The notes beneath the pieces were generated by a model. The model made no database searches. It was not told the origin of the DNA and saw only the letters and a list, made by a program, of their open reading frames with translations. A program made the position numbers and the translations under genes. Shown here one piece after another: positions 15,714-23,958 of a stretch of 44,233 nucleotides of DNA (the first letter of the stretch is position 1; each line of letters opens with the position of its first letter). The DNA comes from DAOUMU01 sp034409055 (lineage in GTDB: Bacteria > Chloroflexota > Anaerolineae > 4572-78 > J111): contig DAOUMU010000091.1 in NCBI GenBank assembly GCA_034409055.1, positions 1-44,233 of the forward strand, written 5' to 3'.

Positions 15714-16751
15714 ATGGGAGATAACGGAAAACCTAAGTTCGCTATGTACTGGGCTGCCTCTTGTGGTGGCTGCGAGATTGCCGTGCTAAACATCGGCGAT
15801 AAAATCCTGGTGGTGGACGAGATCTTCGATGTGGTTTTCTGGCCCGTCGCGGCTGACTTTAAATATGAGGACGTGCGCAATTACCCCGACGGCCACATTG
15901 ATCTGTGCCTCTTTAACGGGGCAATCCGCACTTCGGAAAACGAGGAGATGGCCCACTTACTGCGCCAGAAGTCCAAAGTTTTGGTAGCCTTTGGCTCCTG
16001 TGCCTACGAGGGCTGTATCCCGGCTCTCTCCAACCTGACTACCAAAGAGGCCACCTTCCGGGCCGCCTACCTGGATAGTCCATCCACAGACAACCCGGAG
16101 AGGATAGTTCCCCAGCCGGTCACTTCGGTGCCGGAAGGAGAACTGCACATCCCCACCTTCTACAACACGGTCAAGGCCCTGGATCAAGTGGTACCGGTGG
16201 ATTATTACATCCCCGGTTGCCCGCCGGAACCTCACCAAATCTGGGCCGTGCTGGAGGCTGTGGTGGCGGCTCTCACCCAGGGGGCTGAGTTGCCCCCTCC
16301 AGGCTCGGTCATTGGGGCCGGAACGGTGGCGGTTTGTGAAGAGTGTCCATTGGAGAAGCACGAGAAAACCATTGAGCGGTTCTACCGTCCTTTCGAGAAA
16401 ATCCCGGAGCCAGGGATATGTCTGCTGGAACAGGGCCTTATGTGTATGGGGCCAGCCACCCGAGGCGGCTGTGGCGCGCTCTGTCCCCAGGTGGGTATGG
16501 GTTGTCGTGGCTGCTACGGTCCGCTCGAGGGGGTGGAGGACCAGGGAGCCAGGATACTGGCTGCTGTCGCCTCGGTTATGGGGGTTGGTGATCCCAGAAT
16601 GGAAGAGGATGAACTGGAGCGAAAGATTGAGGCAGTCATTGACACCATCCCAGACCCGGCCGGTACTTTTTACCGCTTCAGCATGGCCCATTCGCTACTC
16701 CAGCGGGCTCGATTCAATGACGATGAGGCAGGAAAAGGAGAAGTCCAATGA
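15714..16751 (+). CDS. mvhG: MvhG, [NiFe]-hydrogenase small subunit
   Basis: The Fe-S small subunit of a group 3 (F420-non-reducing, Mvh-type) hydrogenase, 345 aa, cytoplasmic with no Tat signal. Proximal cluster ligands are visible at C17/C20 (WAASCGGCEIAVL), in GSCAYEGC (~100) and in IPGCPPEP (~167). The C-terminal half adds ferredoxin-like cysteines (CEECPLEKHE; CMGPATRGGCGALCPQVGMGCRGCYGP), as in MvhG and FrhG. It follows AGGAGGTAAAAT and overlaps mvhA by 4 bases (ATGA), a sign of coupled translation and equal amounts of the two subunits. Confidence 0.95.
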   Translation: MGDNGKPKFAMYWAASCGGCEIAVLNIGDKILVVDEIFDVVFWPVAADFKYEDVRNYPDGHIDLCLFNGAIRTSENEEMAHLLRQKSKVLVAFGSCAYEGCIPALSNLTTKEATFRAAYLDSPSTDNPERIVPQPVTSVPEGELHIPTFYNTVKALDQVVPVDYYIPGCPPEPHQIWAVLEAVVAALTQGAELPPPGSVIGAGTVAVCEECPLEKHEKTIERFYRPFEKIPEPGICLLEQGLMCMGPATRGGCGALCPQVGMGCRGCYGPLEGVEDQGARILAAVASVMGVGDPRMEEDELERKIEAVIDTIPDPAGTFYRFSMAHSLLQRARFNDDEAGKGEVQ

Positions 16752-18238
16752 AACAGATTAGTATAGACCCAATCACCCGCCTGGAAGGTCATGGCAAGAT
16801 CGAGATCTTCCTTAACGATGAGGGGGAGGTTGCCAACAGTTACTTCGTCATTCCTGAATTCCGGGGATTTGAGCAGTTCTGCGTGGGGCGACCGGCCGAA
16901 GAAATGCCGCGTATTACTCAACGCATCTGCGGTGTCTGTCCAGAGGCCCACCATATGGCCGCGACCAAGACCTTGGATGCCCTGTTTCACGTTGAACCCT
17001 CTTCGGCAGCCAAGAAACTGCGGGAGATGTTCTACTCGGCCTTCTATGTGGCCGACCACACCACCCATTTCTACGCCCTGGGCGGCCCTGACTTCGTCGT
17101 CGGTCCCGATGCGCCGCCGGCCGAGCGGAATATTCTGGGTGTCGTCCATAAAGTAGGCGTGGATATCGGCAAACAGGTCATCGAAGCTCGCATGCGTAAC
17201 CACCACGTCATTCAAAAGGTCGGCGGTCGAGGAGTCCATCCGGTGGCCGGTCTGCCCGGTGGCTGGAGCAGGGCCATCACCAAAGAGGAACAGCAAGAGA
17301 TCGAGGAAGTAGCCCGCCAGAATGTGGAGTTTGGACTTTTCAGCCTGAAACTCTTTGAAGACGTCGTACTGGGTAATAAGGAATACGTAAATTTGGTTCT
17401 CTCGGATGCCTATACCCACCGTACCTACTACATGGGGACTGTGGATGAGAACAACCAGGTCAACTTCTACGATGGACTGATCCGGGTGGTAGACCCCGAG
17501 GGTAAAGAGTTCGTCAAATACCATCCCCGTGACTACGTCCAGCACGTAGCCGAGCACGTGGAACCCTGGACCTATTTGAAGTTCCCCTATCTAAAGGGCG
17601 TGGGCTGGCAAGGGTTTGTGGATGGCAAAGAGAGCGGGGTTTACTGCGCTACACCACTCTCCCGGCTGAATGCTACCGACGGAATGGCTACGCCCAAGGC
17701 CCAGGAAGCCTATGAAAAGATGTACGAAACGCTGGGCAGCCGGCGGATCAACGGGCGTTACGAACCCGTTCACTACCGGCTGGCCACCCATTGGGCACGA
17801 TTGGTCGAGCTGCTCTATGCCGCCGAACGGATGCTGGAGTTGATCACCGACGAGGAGATCATCGATCCCAACGTGCGTCCCGTTGTGACCAATACCCCTG
17901 ACGAGGGCGTAGGCTGCGTGGAAGCACCGCGCGGTACCTTGACCCACCACTACTGGACCGACGAGCAGGGTATTCTGACCAGGGTCAACCTGATCGTAGG
18001 CACGACCAATAACTATGCACCTATTACGATGTCCATTAAGAAAACCGCTCAGGCGCTCATCCAGAAGGGAACGGTGATCAGCAATGGGTTACTGAACCGG
18101 ATCGAGATGGCCTTCCGGACCTACGATCCCTGTTTTGCCTGTGCCACCCACTCGCTGCCGGGACAGATGCCCCTTGAGGTAATCATTCGCGATATACAAG
18201 GTAATGTGGTGGAGCGGTTGAGCCAGTACGTTGATTAA
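16748..18238 (+). CDS. mvhA: MvhA, [NiFe]-hydrogenase large catalytic subunit
   Basis: The H2-activating subunit, 496 aa. The active-site Cys pairs are intact: RICGVCPEAHH (C61, C64) and DPCFACATH (C462, C465, H468). 28 residues follow His468 (starting SLPGQMPLEV) and should be removed by a maturation protease, as in other group 3 enzymes; no protease or hyp gene is in this window. The N-terminus ISIDPITRLEGHGKIEI is typical. The last Cys pair is Cys-type, so this is not a selenohydrogenase. With MvhG and MvhD it forms the module that delivers H2 electrons to HdrA. Confidence 0.96.
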   Translation: MKQISIDPITRLEGHGKIEIFLNDEGEVANSYFVIPEFRGFEQFCVGRPAEEMPRITQRICGVCPEAHHMAATKTLDALFHVEPSSAAKKLREMFYSAFYVADHTTHFYALGGPDFVVGPDAPPAERNILGVVHKVGVDIGKQVIEARMRNHHVIQKVGGRGVHPVAGLPGGWSRAITKEEQQEIEEVARQNVEFGLFSLKLFEDVVLGNKEYVNLVLSDAYTHRTYYMGTVDENNQVNFYDGLIRVVDPEGKEFVKYHPRDYVQHVAEHVEPWTYLKFPYLKGVGWQGFVDGKESGVYCATPLSRLNATDGMATPKAQEAYEKMYETLGSRRINGRYEPVHYRLATHWARLVELLYAAERMLELITDEEIIDPNVRPVVTNTPDEGVGCVEAPRGTLTHHYWTDEQGILTRVNLIVGTTNNYAPITMSIKKTAQALIQKGTVISNGLLNRIEMAFRTYDPCFACATHSLPGQMPLEVIIRDIQGNVVERLSQYVD

Positions 18239-18246
18239 AATCTGCC

Positions 18247-18350
18247 AGGGAATTATCACGAGTGTTGACAGACACACCACCAATGATGAAAATATCCGTA
18301 CCGTAGGGCAAACTTAAGTTTGTCCTACAAGGTCCATTTACAGAGGAGGA
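18247..18350 (+). promoter_or_regulatory. Repeated leader cassette, copy D
   Basis: Fourth copy, with a 4-bp GACA duplication after TTGACA (18265-18270) and the hairpin at 18303-18328. It ends in AGAGGAGGAG 4 bases before the second CNBD gene, so the cassette is not restricted to enzyme genes. Confidence 0.75.
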
Positions 18351-18354
18351 GAAT

Positions 18355-18855
18355 ATGGTCTCACGTGAAATACTGCGACGCTATTCATTTTTTGTTGGCC
18401 TGAGCCTGGATCAGCTCGATATTTTGGCCAAGGCGGCCGAAGAAATGACCGTGGAGGCAGAGCATCACTTTTTCCGCGAGGGGGAGATGGTGGATCAGTT
18501 CTATCTCGTACGGGAGGGGGCGGTCAAAATTGTGTTCGAAGTGCCGGTTCGAGACACGGAACATAAACTGTCCGAGCAGTTCAGCCGCGAGTTTCAAACC
18601 AAGGACGTGGTCGTCAGTACCGTGGGGCCGGGGGAGATGTTCGGCTGGTCAGGGTTGATCCCCCCCCATAAAGCGACTGCCAGTGCAAAAGCGATGATGC
18701 CATCTAAGGTCATAGCGATTGACTGCCGGGAACTGCGAGATGTCTTTGAGGAAGATTGCCGCTTTGGTTATTTACTGACCCAGAAGGCGGCCCGGGTAAT
18801 TCGAGAGCGGTTGCACGACTTACGCATCGAGTCGCTGTCCTTCCTGGTTGAGTGA
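18355..18855 (+). CDS. CNBD-only Crp-like protein (copy 2)
   Basis: A 166-aa paralogue of the proteins at 7006 and 25269: REILRRYSFFVGLSLDQL, EAEHHFFREGEMVDQFYLVREGAV, GPGEMFGWSGLIPPHKA and the terminal helix AARVIRERLHDLRIESLSFLVE. It is again a single cyclic-nucleotide-type domain without the DNA-binding winged helix. It ends the large Etf-Hdr-Mvh unit, is served by leader cassette D, and is followed by a strong terminator, so its level is tied to the hydrogenase genes. A 44-bp copy of its 3' end is found at 35207. Confidence 0.85.
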   Translation: MVSREILRRYSFFVGLSLDQLDILAKAAEEMTVEAEHHFFREGEMVDQFYLVREGAVKIVFEVPVRDTEHKLSEQFSREFQTKDVVVSTVGPGEMFGWSGLIPPHKATASAKAMMPSKVIAIDCRELRDVFEEDCRFGYLLTQKAARVIRERLHDLRIESLSFLVE

Positions 18856-18950
18856 GGTCCTATAGGGGGACATTTCGCGGTTCAATTCTGACTTTCAAAA
18901 ATCTTCTCTTTTCTTGGCATCAATAGAGTGAAACTCTTCTGCACAAACAA

Positions 18951-18983
18951 AAAACCCTACCGGGCTTCGGTAGGGTTTTATCA
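18951..18983 (+). terminator. Rho-independent terminator ending the Etf-Hdr-Mvh unit
   Basis: Twelve-bp perfect stem: AAAACCCTACCG (18951-18962) and CGGTAGGGTTTT (18968-18979), loop GGCTT. The stem ends in four T and continues ATCATC; the A-run on the left makes it potentially bidirectional. Confidence 0.85.
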
Positions 18984-19000
18984 TCAGGAAAACCTGCTTG

Positions 19001-19064
19001 TTTGTACCAGGAATCACAGATGTCTGTAACATTTGTCGCGAAAAGATATGACATTTGTCACTTG
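19001..19064. promoter_or_regulatory. Triplet of Crp/Fnr-type operators (copy 2)
   Basis: Sites start at 19001 (TTTGTAC-CAGGAA-TCACAGA), 19023 (TCTGTAA-CATTTG-TCGCGAA) and 19045 (GATATGA-CATTTG-TCACTTG), each 22 bp apart. They align with copies 1 and 3 but are more degenerate. They lie upstream of the -10-like TACAAT at 19168-19173, which would serve hdrCB-hdrA2. Confidence 0.65.
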
Positions 19065-19182
19065 TAAAAATTTAAGTAGCGTTTGAAAATAGGGTTAATC
19101 AGGAATCTGTTTGCATTTTTTGGACACTTTGCTTTTCCTTCCAGCTCTGATACTTCCTATCTTCTTCTACAATGACAGGTTA

Positions 19183-19297
19183 GTACCTGACCAAGAAAGT
19201 TTTGATGCGTGATAGTGACGATTTTAGCCGTTGATTAAGCGACAAAAACGACTAAAGTCGTTACTACGAACCTATCACAATTAATTTGGTCAGGTAC
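19183..19297. mobile_element. 115-bp palindromic (MITE-like) insertion in the hdrCB leader
   Basis: Terminal inverted repeats GTACCTGACCAA (19183-19194) and TTGGTCAGGTAC (19286-19297) are perfect. Inside are nested complementary pairs: GTGATAG with CTATCAC, and GTGACGATTTTAGCCG with CGACTAAAGTCGTTAC (13 of 16). The homologous leaders at 6590-7005 and 24920-25268 lack this block, so it is an insertion. It lies about 10 bp after the candidate -10 (19168-19173), at or next to the transcription start. No target duplication is obvious. Confidence 0.75.
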
Positions 19298-19517
19298 GAA
19301 GATTTTTCCTCTTTCACCCCGAACCGCCAAAATGAATTTAAGTCATTTATGACCTCACTACTCAAATACTGATATTCCGAAATCTTCTTGTGCTTGTTTG
19401 AGCCTGACAATCCTATACCACTATCCTGACCAAGCGCCAACGCTGACCGTTACCAGGATGATCCCTTCGGTGACGCCGGCTGTGCTGGCAGGTCTGATAT
19501 GGAAATAAAAAAGGCCA

Positions 19518-20714
19518 ATGACGACCCCTTTATATTGGACCGAAGAACAATTGGATTTCTCTTTTGCTGGTGAGGTGACGCCAGACGTTGACAAGCTGCG
19601 CACCTGCATCCAGTGCGGCAGTTGTACGGCCTCGTGCCCCACTGCTAACCTGATGGACATCAGCCCACGACAACTGTGGGGATTGATTCGGTTGGGGTTG
19701 AAGGAGGAAGTGCTCCACAGCCAGACATTTTGGCTCTGCACCACCTGCAAAGCCTGCACAGTCCATTGTCCACGTGGTATCCTGCTCTCGGATACGATGG
19801 TTGGGCTCAAAACTTATGCGGTTCGGGCAGGAGCCCAGGTGCCGGCAGGTCTGAGTCTCCTGCGGGATACCGTCAAGACCACGCACAACATCTCCGGTGA
19901 CCTGAATGCAGAACGACTCACCTGGAGTAAGAACCTTCCCCAACGCTTGACCGGCATCGAGGGCAAAAAAGAGGCTGACGTACTCTACTTTGTGGGTTGC
20001 ATTGCCTCTTTTTACCCGCGCGTTTATAGCATCCCCCAGGCCTTCGGGCGCATTCTCAACTACGTCGGGGTTAGCTTCACCACGATGGGTGGCCACGAAT
20101 GGTGCTGCGGTTATCCCCTTTATAACGCCGGGATGAAGGATGAAATGGTCGACCTGGTTGAGCATAACATCGCGCAGGTTAAAGAATTGGGTATTGCCAG
20201 GCTGGTTACCACCTGCCCCTCTTGTTTTTATGCCTGGCAGCGTCTCTACCCCCAGTTTGCCAGCCTGCCCGCTAACCTGACGATTATGCATGCCACCCAA
20301 TTCCTGGCCGAATTGCTGGACAATCGACGCATCAGGCCGAACATTTTGCCACGCGTGGTTACCTATCACGATCCCTGTGACCTGGGTCGCAAGAGCGAAG
20401 AATACGACGCGCCTCGCCATATCTTGAAGAGCCTGCCCGGCGTGGAATGCCGCGAGATGGCCAACATACGTGATAATGCCTTGTGCTGCGGGGGCGGCGG
20501 AGACGTGGAAATCTTCAGCGACGAGGCGACGATGGATGTGGCCATACGCCGGGTACGGCAGGCGTTGGACGTGGAAGCTCACACCATCGTGTCGGCCTGC
20601 CAGCAATGCAAGCGAACCCTGCTGAATGCCGTCCAACGGATGCGACAGCGGGTGAAGGTACTGGACGTGGCCGAACTGATTTGGGAATCGATGCTGAATA
20701 AAGTAGAGTGGTAG
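19518..20714 (+). CDS. HdrC-HdrB fusion (HdrD-type) heterodisulfide reductase subunit
   Basis: A 398-aa protein joining a HdrC-like ferredoxin domain to an HdrB-like domain. [4Fe-4S] motifs: C30/33/36/40 (CIQCGSCTASCP) and C74/77/80/84 (CTTCKACTVHCP). Both CCG motifs are complete: VGC...WCCGYP...CPSC and DPCDLGR...CCGGGGD...CQQC, so two noncubane-type clusters can form, unlike in the proteins at 7766 and 10853. It should be the disulfide- or other acceptor-reducing partner of HdrA. It is followed after 51 bp by hdrA2. Upstream are the operator triplet and the palindromic insertion, so this pair is controlled apart from the mvh genes. The substrate is unknown, since bacteria of this type lack CoM-S-S-CoB. 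Confidence 0.9.
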   Translation: MTTPLYWTEEQLDFSFAGEVTPDVDKLRTCIQCGSCTASCPTANLMDISPRQLWGLIRLGLKEEVLHSQTFWLCTTCKACTVHCPRGILLSDTMVGLKTYAVRAGAQVPAGLSLLRDTVKTTHNISGDLNAERLTWSKNLPQRLTGIEGKKEADVLYFVGCIASFYPRVYSIPQAFGRILNYVGVSFTTMGGHEWCCGYPLYNAGMKDEMVDLVEHNIAQVKELGIARLVTTCPSCFYAWQRLYPQFASLPANLTIMHATQFLAELLDNRRIRPNILPRVVTYHDPCDLGRKSEEYDAPRHILKSLPGVECREMANIRDNALCCGGGGDVEIFSDEATMDVAIRRVRQALDVEAHTIVSACQQCKRTLLNAVQRMRQRVKVLDVAELIWESMLNKVEW

Positions 20715-20765
20715 CAAGAGAAGATACGACGGGCAAGTTGGCAACTTACCCTACATAATTTACCT

Positions 20766-22745
20766 ATGAGCTCATCAGCCAAGAAGATGTCGGCAGACAG
20801 AATCGGCCTTTATCTTTGTCACTGCGGCACTAACATCGCCGGCACGGTAGATATGGCCAACGTAGCTGAATTCGTCCGGCGACTGGACGGCGTGACCATT
20901 GTTCGGGACCACGAGTTTCTGTGCTCCAACTCCGGTCAAAAACTCATCCAGGAAGACATCAATAGGTTGGGACTGACCGGGGTCGTCGTCGCTGCCTGTT
21001 CGCCGCTGATGCACGAGCCCACTTTTCGCCAGGCATGCCAGGCGGCAGGTTTGAACCCCTTCAACCTGCAGATGGCCAACATCCGCGAGCACGTCTCATG
21101 GGTCACGTCGGACGGTCACCAGGCGACTCAGAAGAGCAAAAGCATTATCGTGGCCGCTGTCCACCGGGTGAGGCATCACCAGCCTCTCGATGTCAGGCAA
21201 GCGCCTGTTACCCCCGCCGTGTTGGTCGTGGGAGGGGGCATCGCTGGCATTGAGGCTGCCCTGCGCCTGGCCGACGCAGGCAAGCAGGTCATCCTGGTTG
21301 AGCACGAGCCAAGCATCGGTGGCCATGTAGCGATGCTCGACAGAACCTTCCCCAGCCTTGATTGCGCGGTATGTATCCTTGTTCCCAAGATGGTTAATGT
21401 GATGGAACATCCCAACATCACGCTGCTCAGTTACAGCCAGGTGGATGAGGTATCGGGCTTTGTGGGCAATTTCCGCGTGTGGGTGCGCAAAAAGGCCCGC
21501 TACGTGGACGAGGCGCTGTGCACCGGCTGTGGCCTCTGCGTCGAAAAGTGCCCCTGGCAGAACATCCCCTCTGAATTTGACCAGGGAATGGACACACGGC
21601 CGGCGATCTATTTTCCCTTTCCCCAGGCAGTGCCGCACCTGCCACTGATTGACCCGCCTCATTGTGCCTATTTTCGGTGGGATACTTGCCAAGTTTGCCA
21701 GAACCTCTGTCCGACCGGCGCTATTGACTTTAAACAACAGGACGAAATACAAGAGTTCGAGGTGGGGGCCATCATCCTGGCCACCGGGTTTCAGTTGTTC
21801 GACCCGGGTCGGGCCATCCAATACGGCTACGGGCGCTGGGACAACATCCTCACCAGTCTGGAATTTGAGAGGCTATGCCATCCCTCCGGACCGACGGGGG
21901 GCAAAATCGTGATGAAGGATGGTCGTGAACCGGAGAGTATCGCCATTTTGCATTGTATCGGCAGCCGTGACCAGAAGTTCAACCGATATTGCTCTCGTAT
22001 CTGCTGTATGACCTCGCTCAAATTTGCTATGATGGTCAAAGAACGGACGCGTGCCCGTGTCTTTAACTTTTACATTGATATGCGGGCTTTTGGCAAAGGC
22101 TACGAAGAGTTCTACGAACAGGTACAACGAGCGGGGGTAATTTTTGTCCACGGCAAAGGGGCCGAGGTCATTTACCGGGAGGGTAAATTACTGGTCAAGG
22201 CCGAAGATACGTTGCTGGGGCGGCGAGTGATCGTGCCGGTGGATATGGTCGTCCTGGCAGCCGGGCTGGAACCTCGCCAGGACGCAGCAGAGATGGCCCG
22301 CCTTTTCGGCATCGGCTGTACCCAAGAAGGCTTCTTTGCAGAGAAGCACCCCAAATTGGCCCCGGTAGAGACAACCGTCGAGGGAATATTCATCGCCGGT
22401 GCCTGCCAGGGTCCCAAAGATATTCCCGACAGCGTGACCCAGGGAGCGGCAGCCGCAGCCAGTGCCCTGACTCTCATTGACAAAGGGATGGTAGAGGTTG
22501 AGCCTATCGCTGCCGTGGTCAACCCGGCTCTTTGTAGTGGCTGTCAATTGTGCCTGAGCGACTGTCCTTATCAAGCCATCAGCCAGGTGCCATTTCAGAA
22601 GCGCATGGTGGCCTGGGTCAATGAGGTGTTGTGCAAAGGCTGCGGCACCTGTGTGGTCACCTGTCCTGCCGGCGCTATGACCCAACTCGGCTACACCAAC
22701 GAGCAAATCTTTGCCGAAATTGAGGGCTTGCTGAGTACATTGTAA
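20766..22745 (+). CDS. hdrA: HdrA-like flavin electron-bifurcating subunit (copy 2)
   Basis: A 659-aa paralogue of the protein at 13059 with the same order: IGLYLCHCGTNIAGTVD, VGGGIAGIEAALRLADAG (FAD), SLDCAVCIL, CTGCGLCVEKCP, a second Cys set ending CQVCQNLCP, IILATGFQLFD, GIFIAGACQGP, and the C-terminal 2x[4Fe-4S] domain (CSGCQLCLSDCP, CKGCGTCVVTCP). No cluster ligand appears lost. It is paired with the HdrC-HdrB fusion at 19518, so the two HdrA proteins seem to have different partners. No clear ribosome site precedes ATG 20766; ATG 20787 is an alternative start. No terminator is obvious before the convergent epimerase gene. Confidence 0.92.
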   Translation: MSSSAKKMSADRIGLYLCHCGTNIAGTVDMANVAEFVRRLDGVTIVRDHEFLCSNSGQKLIQEDINRLGLTGVVVAACSPLMHEPTFRQACQAAGLNPFNLQMANIREHVSWVTSDGHQATQKSKSIIVAAVHRVRHHQPLDVRQAPVTPAVLVVGGGIAGIEAALRLADAGKQVILVEHEPSIGGHVAMLDRTFPSLDCAVCILVPKMVNVMEHPNITLLSYSQVDEVSGFVGNFRVWVRKKARYVDEALCTGCGLCVEKCPWQNIPSEFDQGMDTRPAIYFPFPQAVPHLPLIDPPHCAYFRWDTCQVCQNLCPTGAIDFKQQDEIQEFEVGAIILATGFQLFDPGRAIQYGYGRWDNILTSLEFERLCHPSGPTGGKIVMKDGREPESIAILHCIGSRDQKFNRYCSRICCMTSLKFAMMVKERTRARVFNFYIDMRAFGKGYEEFYEQVQRAGVIFVHGKGAEVIYREGKLLVKAEDTLLGRRVIVPVDMVVLAAGLEPRQDAAEMARLFGIGCTQEGFFAEKHPKLAPVETTVEGIFIAGACQGPKDIPDSVTQGAAAAASALTLIDKGMVEVEPIAAVVNPALCSGCQLCLSDCPYQAISQVPFQKRMVAWVNEVLCKGCGTCVVTCPAGAMTQLGYTNEQIFAEIEGLLSTL

Positions 22746-22805
22746 GCTAAGGATGCCGTCCTACCAATCAAAATTTGCCTTACAGTGCAGTAACAAGTAG
22801 CAGGT

Positions 22806-23945
22806 CTAAGTTTTGCGAGGTTGAAACCGGACGGCATGGGGATGCCGTCCTACTTCTACTCTCCGTTCGTACCCCATTCCTCTGGCTTTCTTCCGTTTGC
22901 TCCGCAGCCCCCACTCCTCGGGATTGTTTCGCATATTCTCAATCATAAAAGGGATACGCCGAAGGATATACAGTTCCGGGTTGGGGGCCCAATCAAGGCG
23001 ACGGCGCGTCCGTAAGGCGTTCACGTCCAGCCGCAGGTCAATGTAGTCGCCCATCCATGATCGCTCGAAGGGCATATGACCGGTGATGCGTCCCAGCTTC
23101 TCGCGCATTATAATGCCCGGACGGGCCAGAAATTTGGGCACGTAGATCGGAAAACGGGGCAAGCCATAAAAACTGCGTGTCACCTCCCGGTAGAGTTCCA
23201 GGTGGGTGGTGGATCCATCCGGGGATGCCTGCAAAACTTCCCCTGGTTCCAAATCATCACATTTCTCAACCACCCGGATGTAAAACGAGAGTAAATCCCG
23301 CACATGCAGATAGGGAACTGCTGACTGTCCTTGCCCGCCCAGGATGCGGGCGTTCCAGCGGTTAGAACACCATGTCCGCAAAAACTCGTCCAGTGGCTCA
23401 TACTCACACCAATCGCTGAAGATGGCCGCCAGACGCAGAATGCACGAAGGAACGCGGTCCTGAAACTCCTGCATCATTTCTTCGCCCATCCGCTTTGATC
23501 GGGCGTAGGGAACGGGAGCGGTTGGCGGGATATCTTCGGTCACCGCTTGGCCCGGTTTGGGGAAGGGACAGGCAGCGACAGAACTGGTGTAAATGAATTT
23601 TCTCAGTTTCAGCGGCACCGAAAGTTCCAGGACGTTTCGAGTGCCTATTACGTTGGTACGCATGTATTCCGGGTGATCCTCTCCCGTAAAATCGTAGTAG
23701 GCCGCCAGGTGCAAAAGTAGGTCGGCTCCTCCCATCTCCCTGATCCGAGAAAATACCTCTCGCAGACGGTCGAAATAGCCGATATCTACCTGGAACCAAT
23801 GAATGCCCGGTCCTTCAGGTACCCCCGCTTCCTTTGGCGACCGGCGACCGATAGCGAAGATCTGATACTCCTTACGTAATTGTCGCATCAACCGGCCTCC
23901 CAAGAAGCCGGTTGCGCCAGTGATAATCACCCCCGGTCTGGCCAT
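22806..23945 (-). CDS. NAD(P)-dependent epimerase/dehydratase (extended SDR)
   Basis: A 379-aa short-chain dehydrogenase of the extended type. The nucleotide-binding motif is TGATGFLGG (~9), the Asp after beta-strand 3 is in FQVDIGYFD, the substrate-side strand is LLLHLAAYYDFTGE, and the catalytic set is TSS (~124) with Y-x3-K (YARSK, ~148). The C-terminal ~120 residues are long and basic, with FYGLPRFPIYVPKFLARPG. The last ~19 residues (from GRHPHAVRF) are encoded over a dispersed palindrome and are probably not native. Substrate could be a nucleotide sugar or a sterol-like or polyketide alcohol; I cannot say which. It is downstream of, and 13 bp from, the gene at 23959. Confidence 0.85.
   Translation of the reverse strand: MARPGVIITGATGFLGGRLMRQLRKEYQIFAIGRRSPKEAGVPEGPGIHWFQVDIGYFDRLREVFSRIREMGGADLLLHLAAYYDFTGEDHPEYMRTNVIGTRNVLELSVPLKLRKFIYTSSVAACPFPKPGQAVTEDIPPTAPVPYARSKRMGEEMMQEFQDRVPSCILRLAAIFSDWCEYEPLDEFLRTWCSNRWNARILGGQGQSAVPYLHVRDLLSFYIRVVEKCDDLEPGEVLQASPDGSTTHLELYREVTRSFYGLPRFPIYVPKFLARPGIIMREKLGRITGHMPFERSWMGDYIDLRLDVNALRTRRRLDWAPNPELYILRRIPFMIENMRNNPEEWGLRSKRKKARGMGYERRVEVGRHPHAVRFQPRKT
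22829..22850. repeat. GGACGGCAT palindrome at the 3' end of the epimerase gene
   Basis: Arms GGACGGCAT (22829-22837) and ATGCCGTCC (22842-22850), loop GGGG. A half copy (GGATGCCGTCCTACC) is at 22751-22765. The palindrome is read through by the epimerase gene and supplies part of its last residues. It is the same family as 15663-15692. Confidence 0.7.
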
Positions 23946-23958
23946 GTTTATCTTATCT

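Noticed and set aside
16748..18238. Selenocysteine in the hydrogenase large subunit
   Set aside because: Both Cys pairs are coded by normal Cys codons and there is no in-frame TGA.
7660..18350. CRISPR-like direct repeats
   Set aside because: The four ~100-bp copies are kilobases apart, each directly before a gene, with no spacers and no cas genes.
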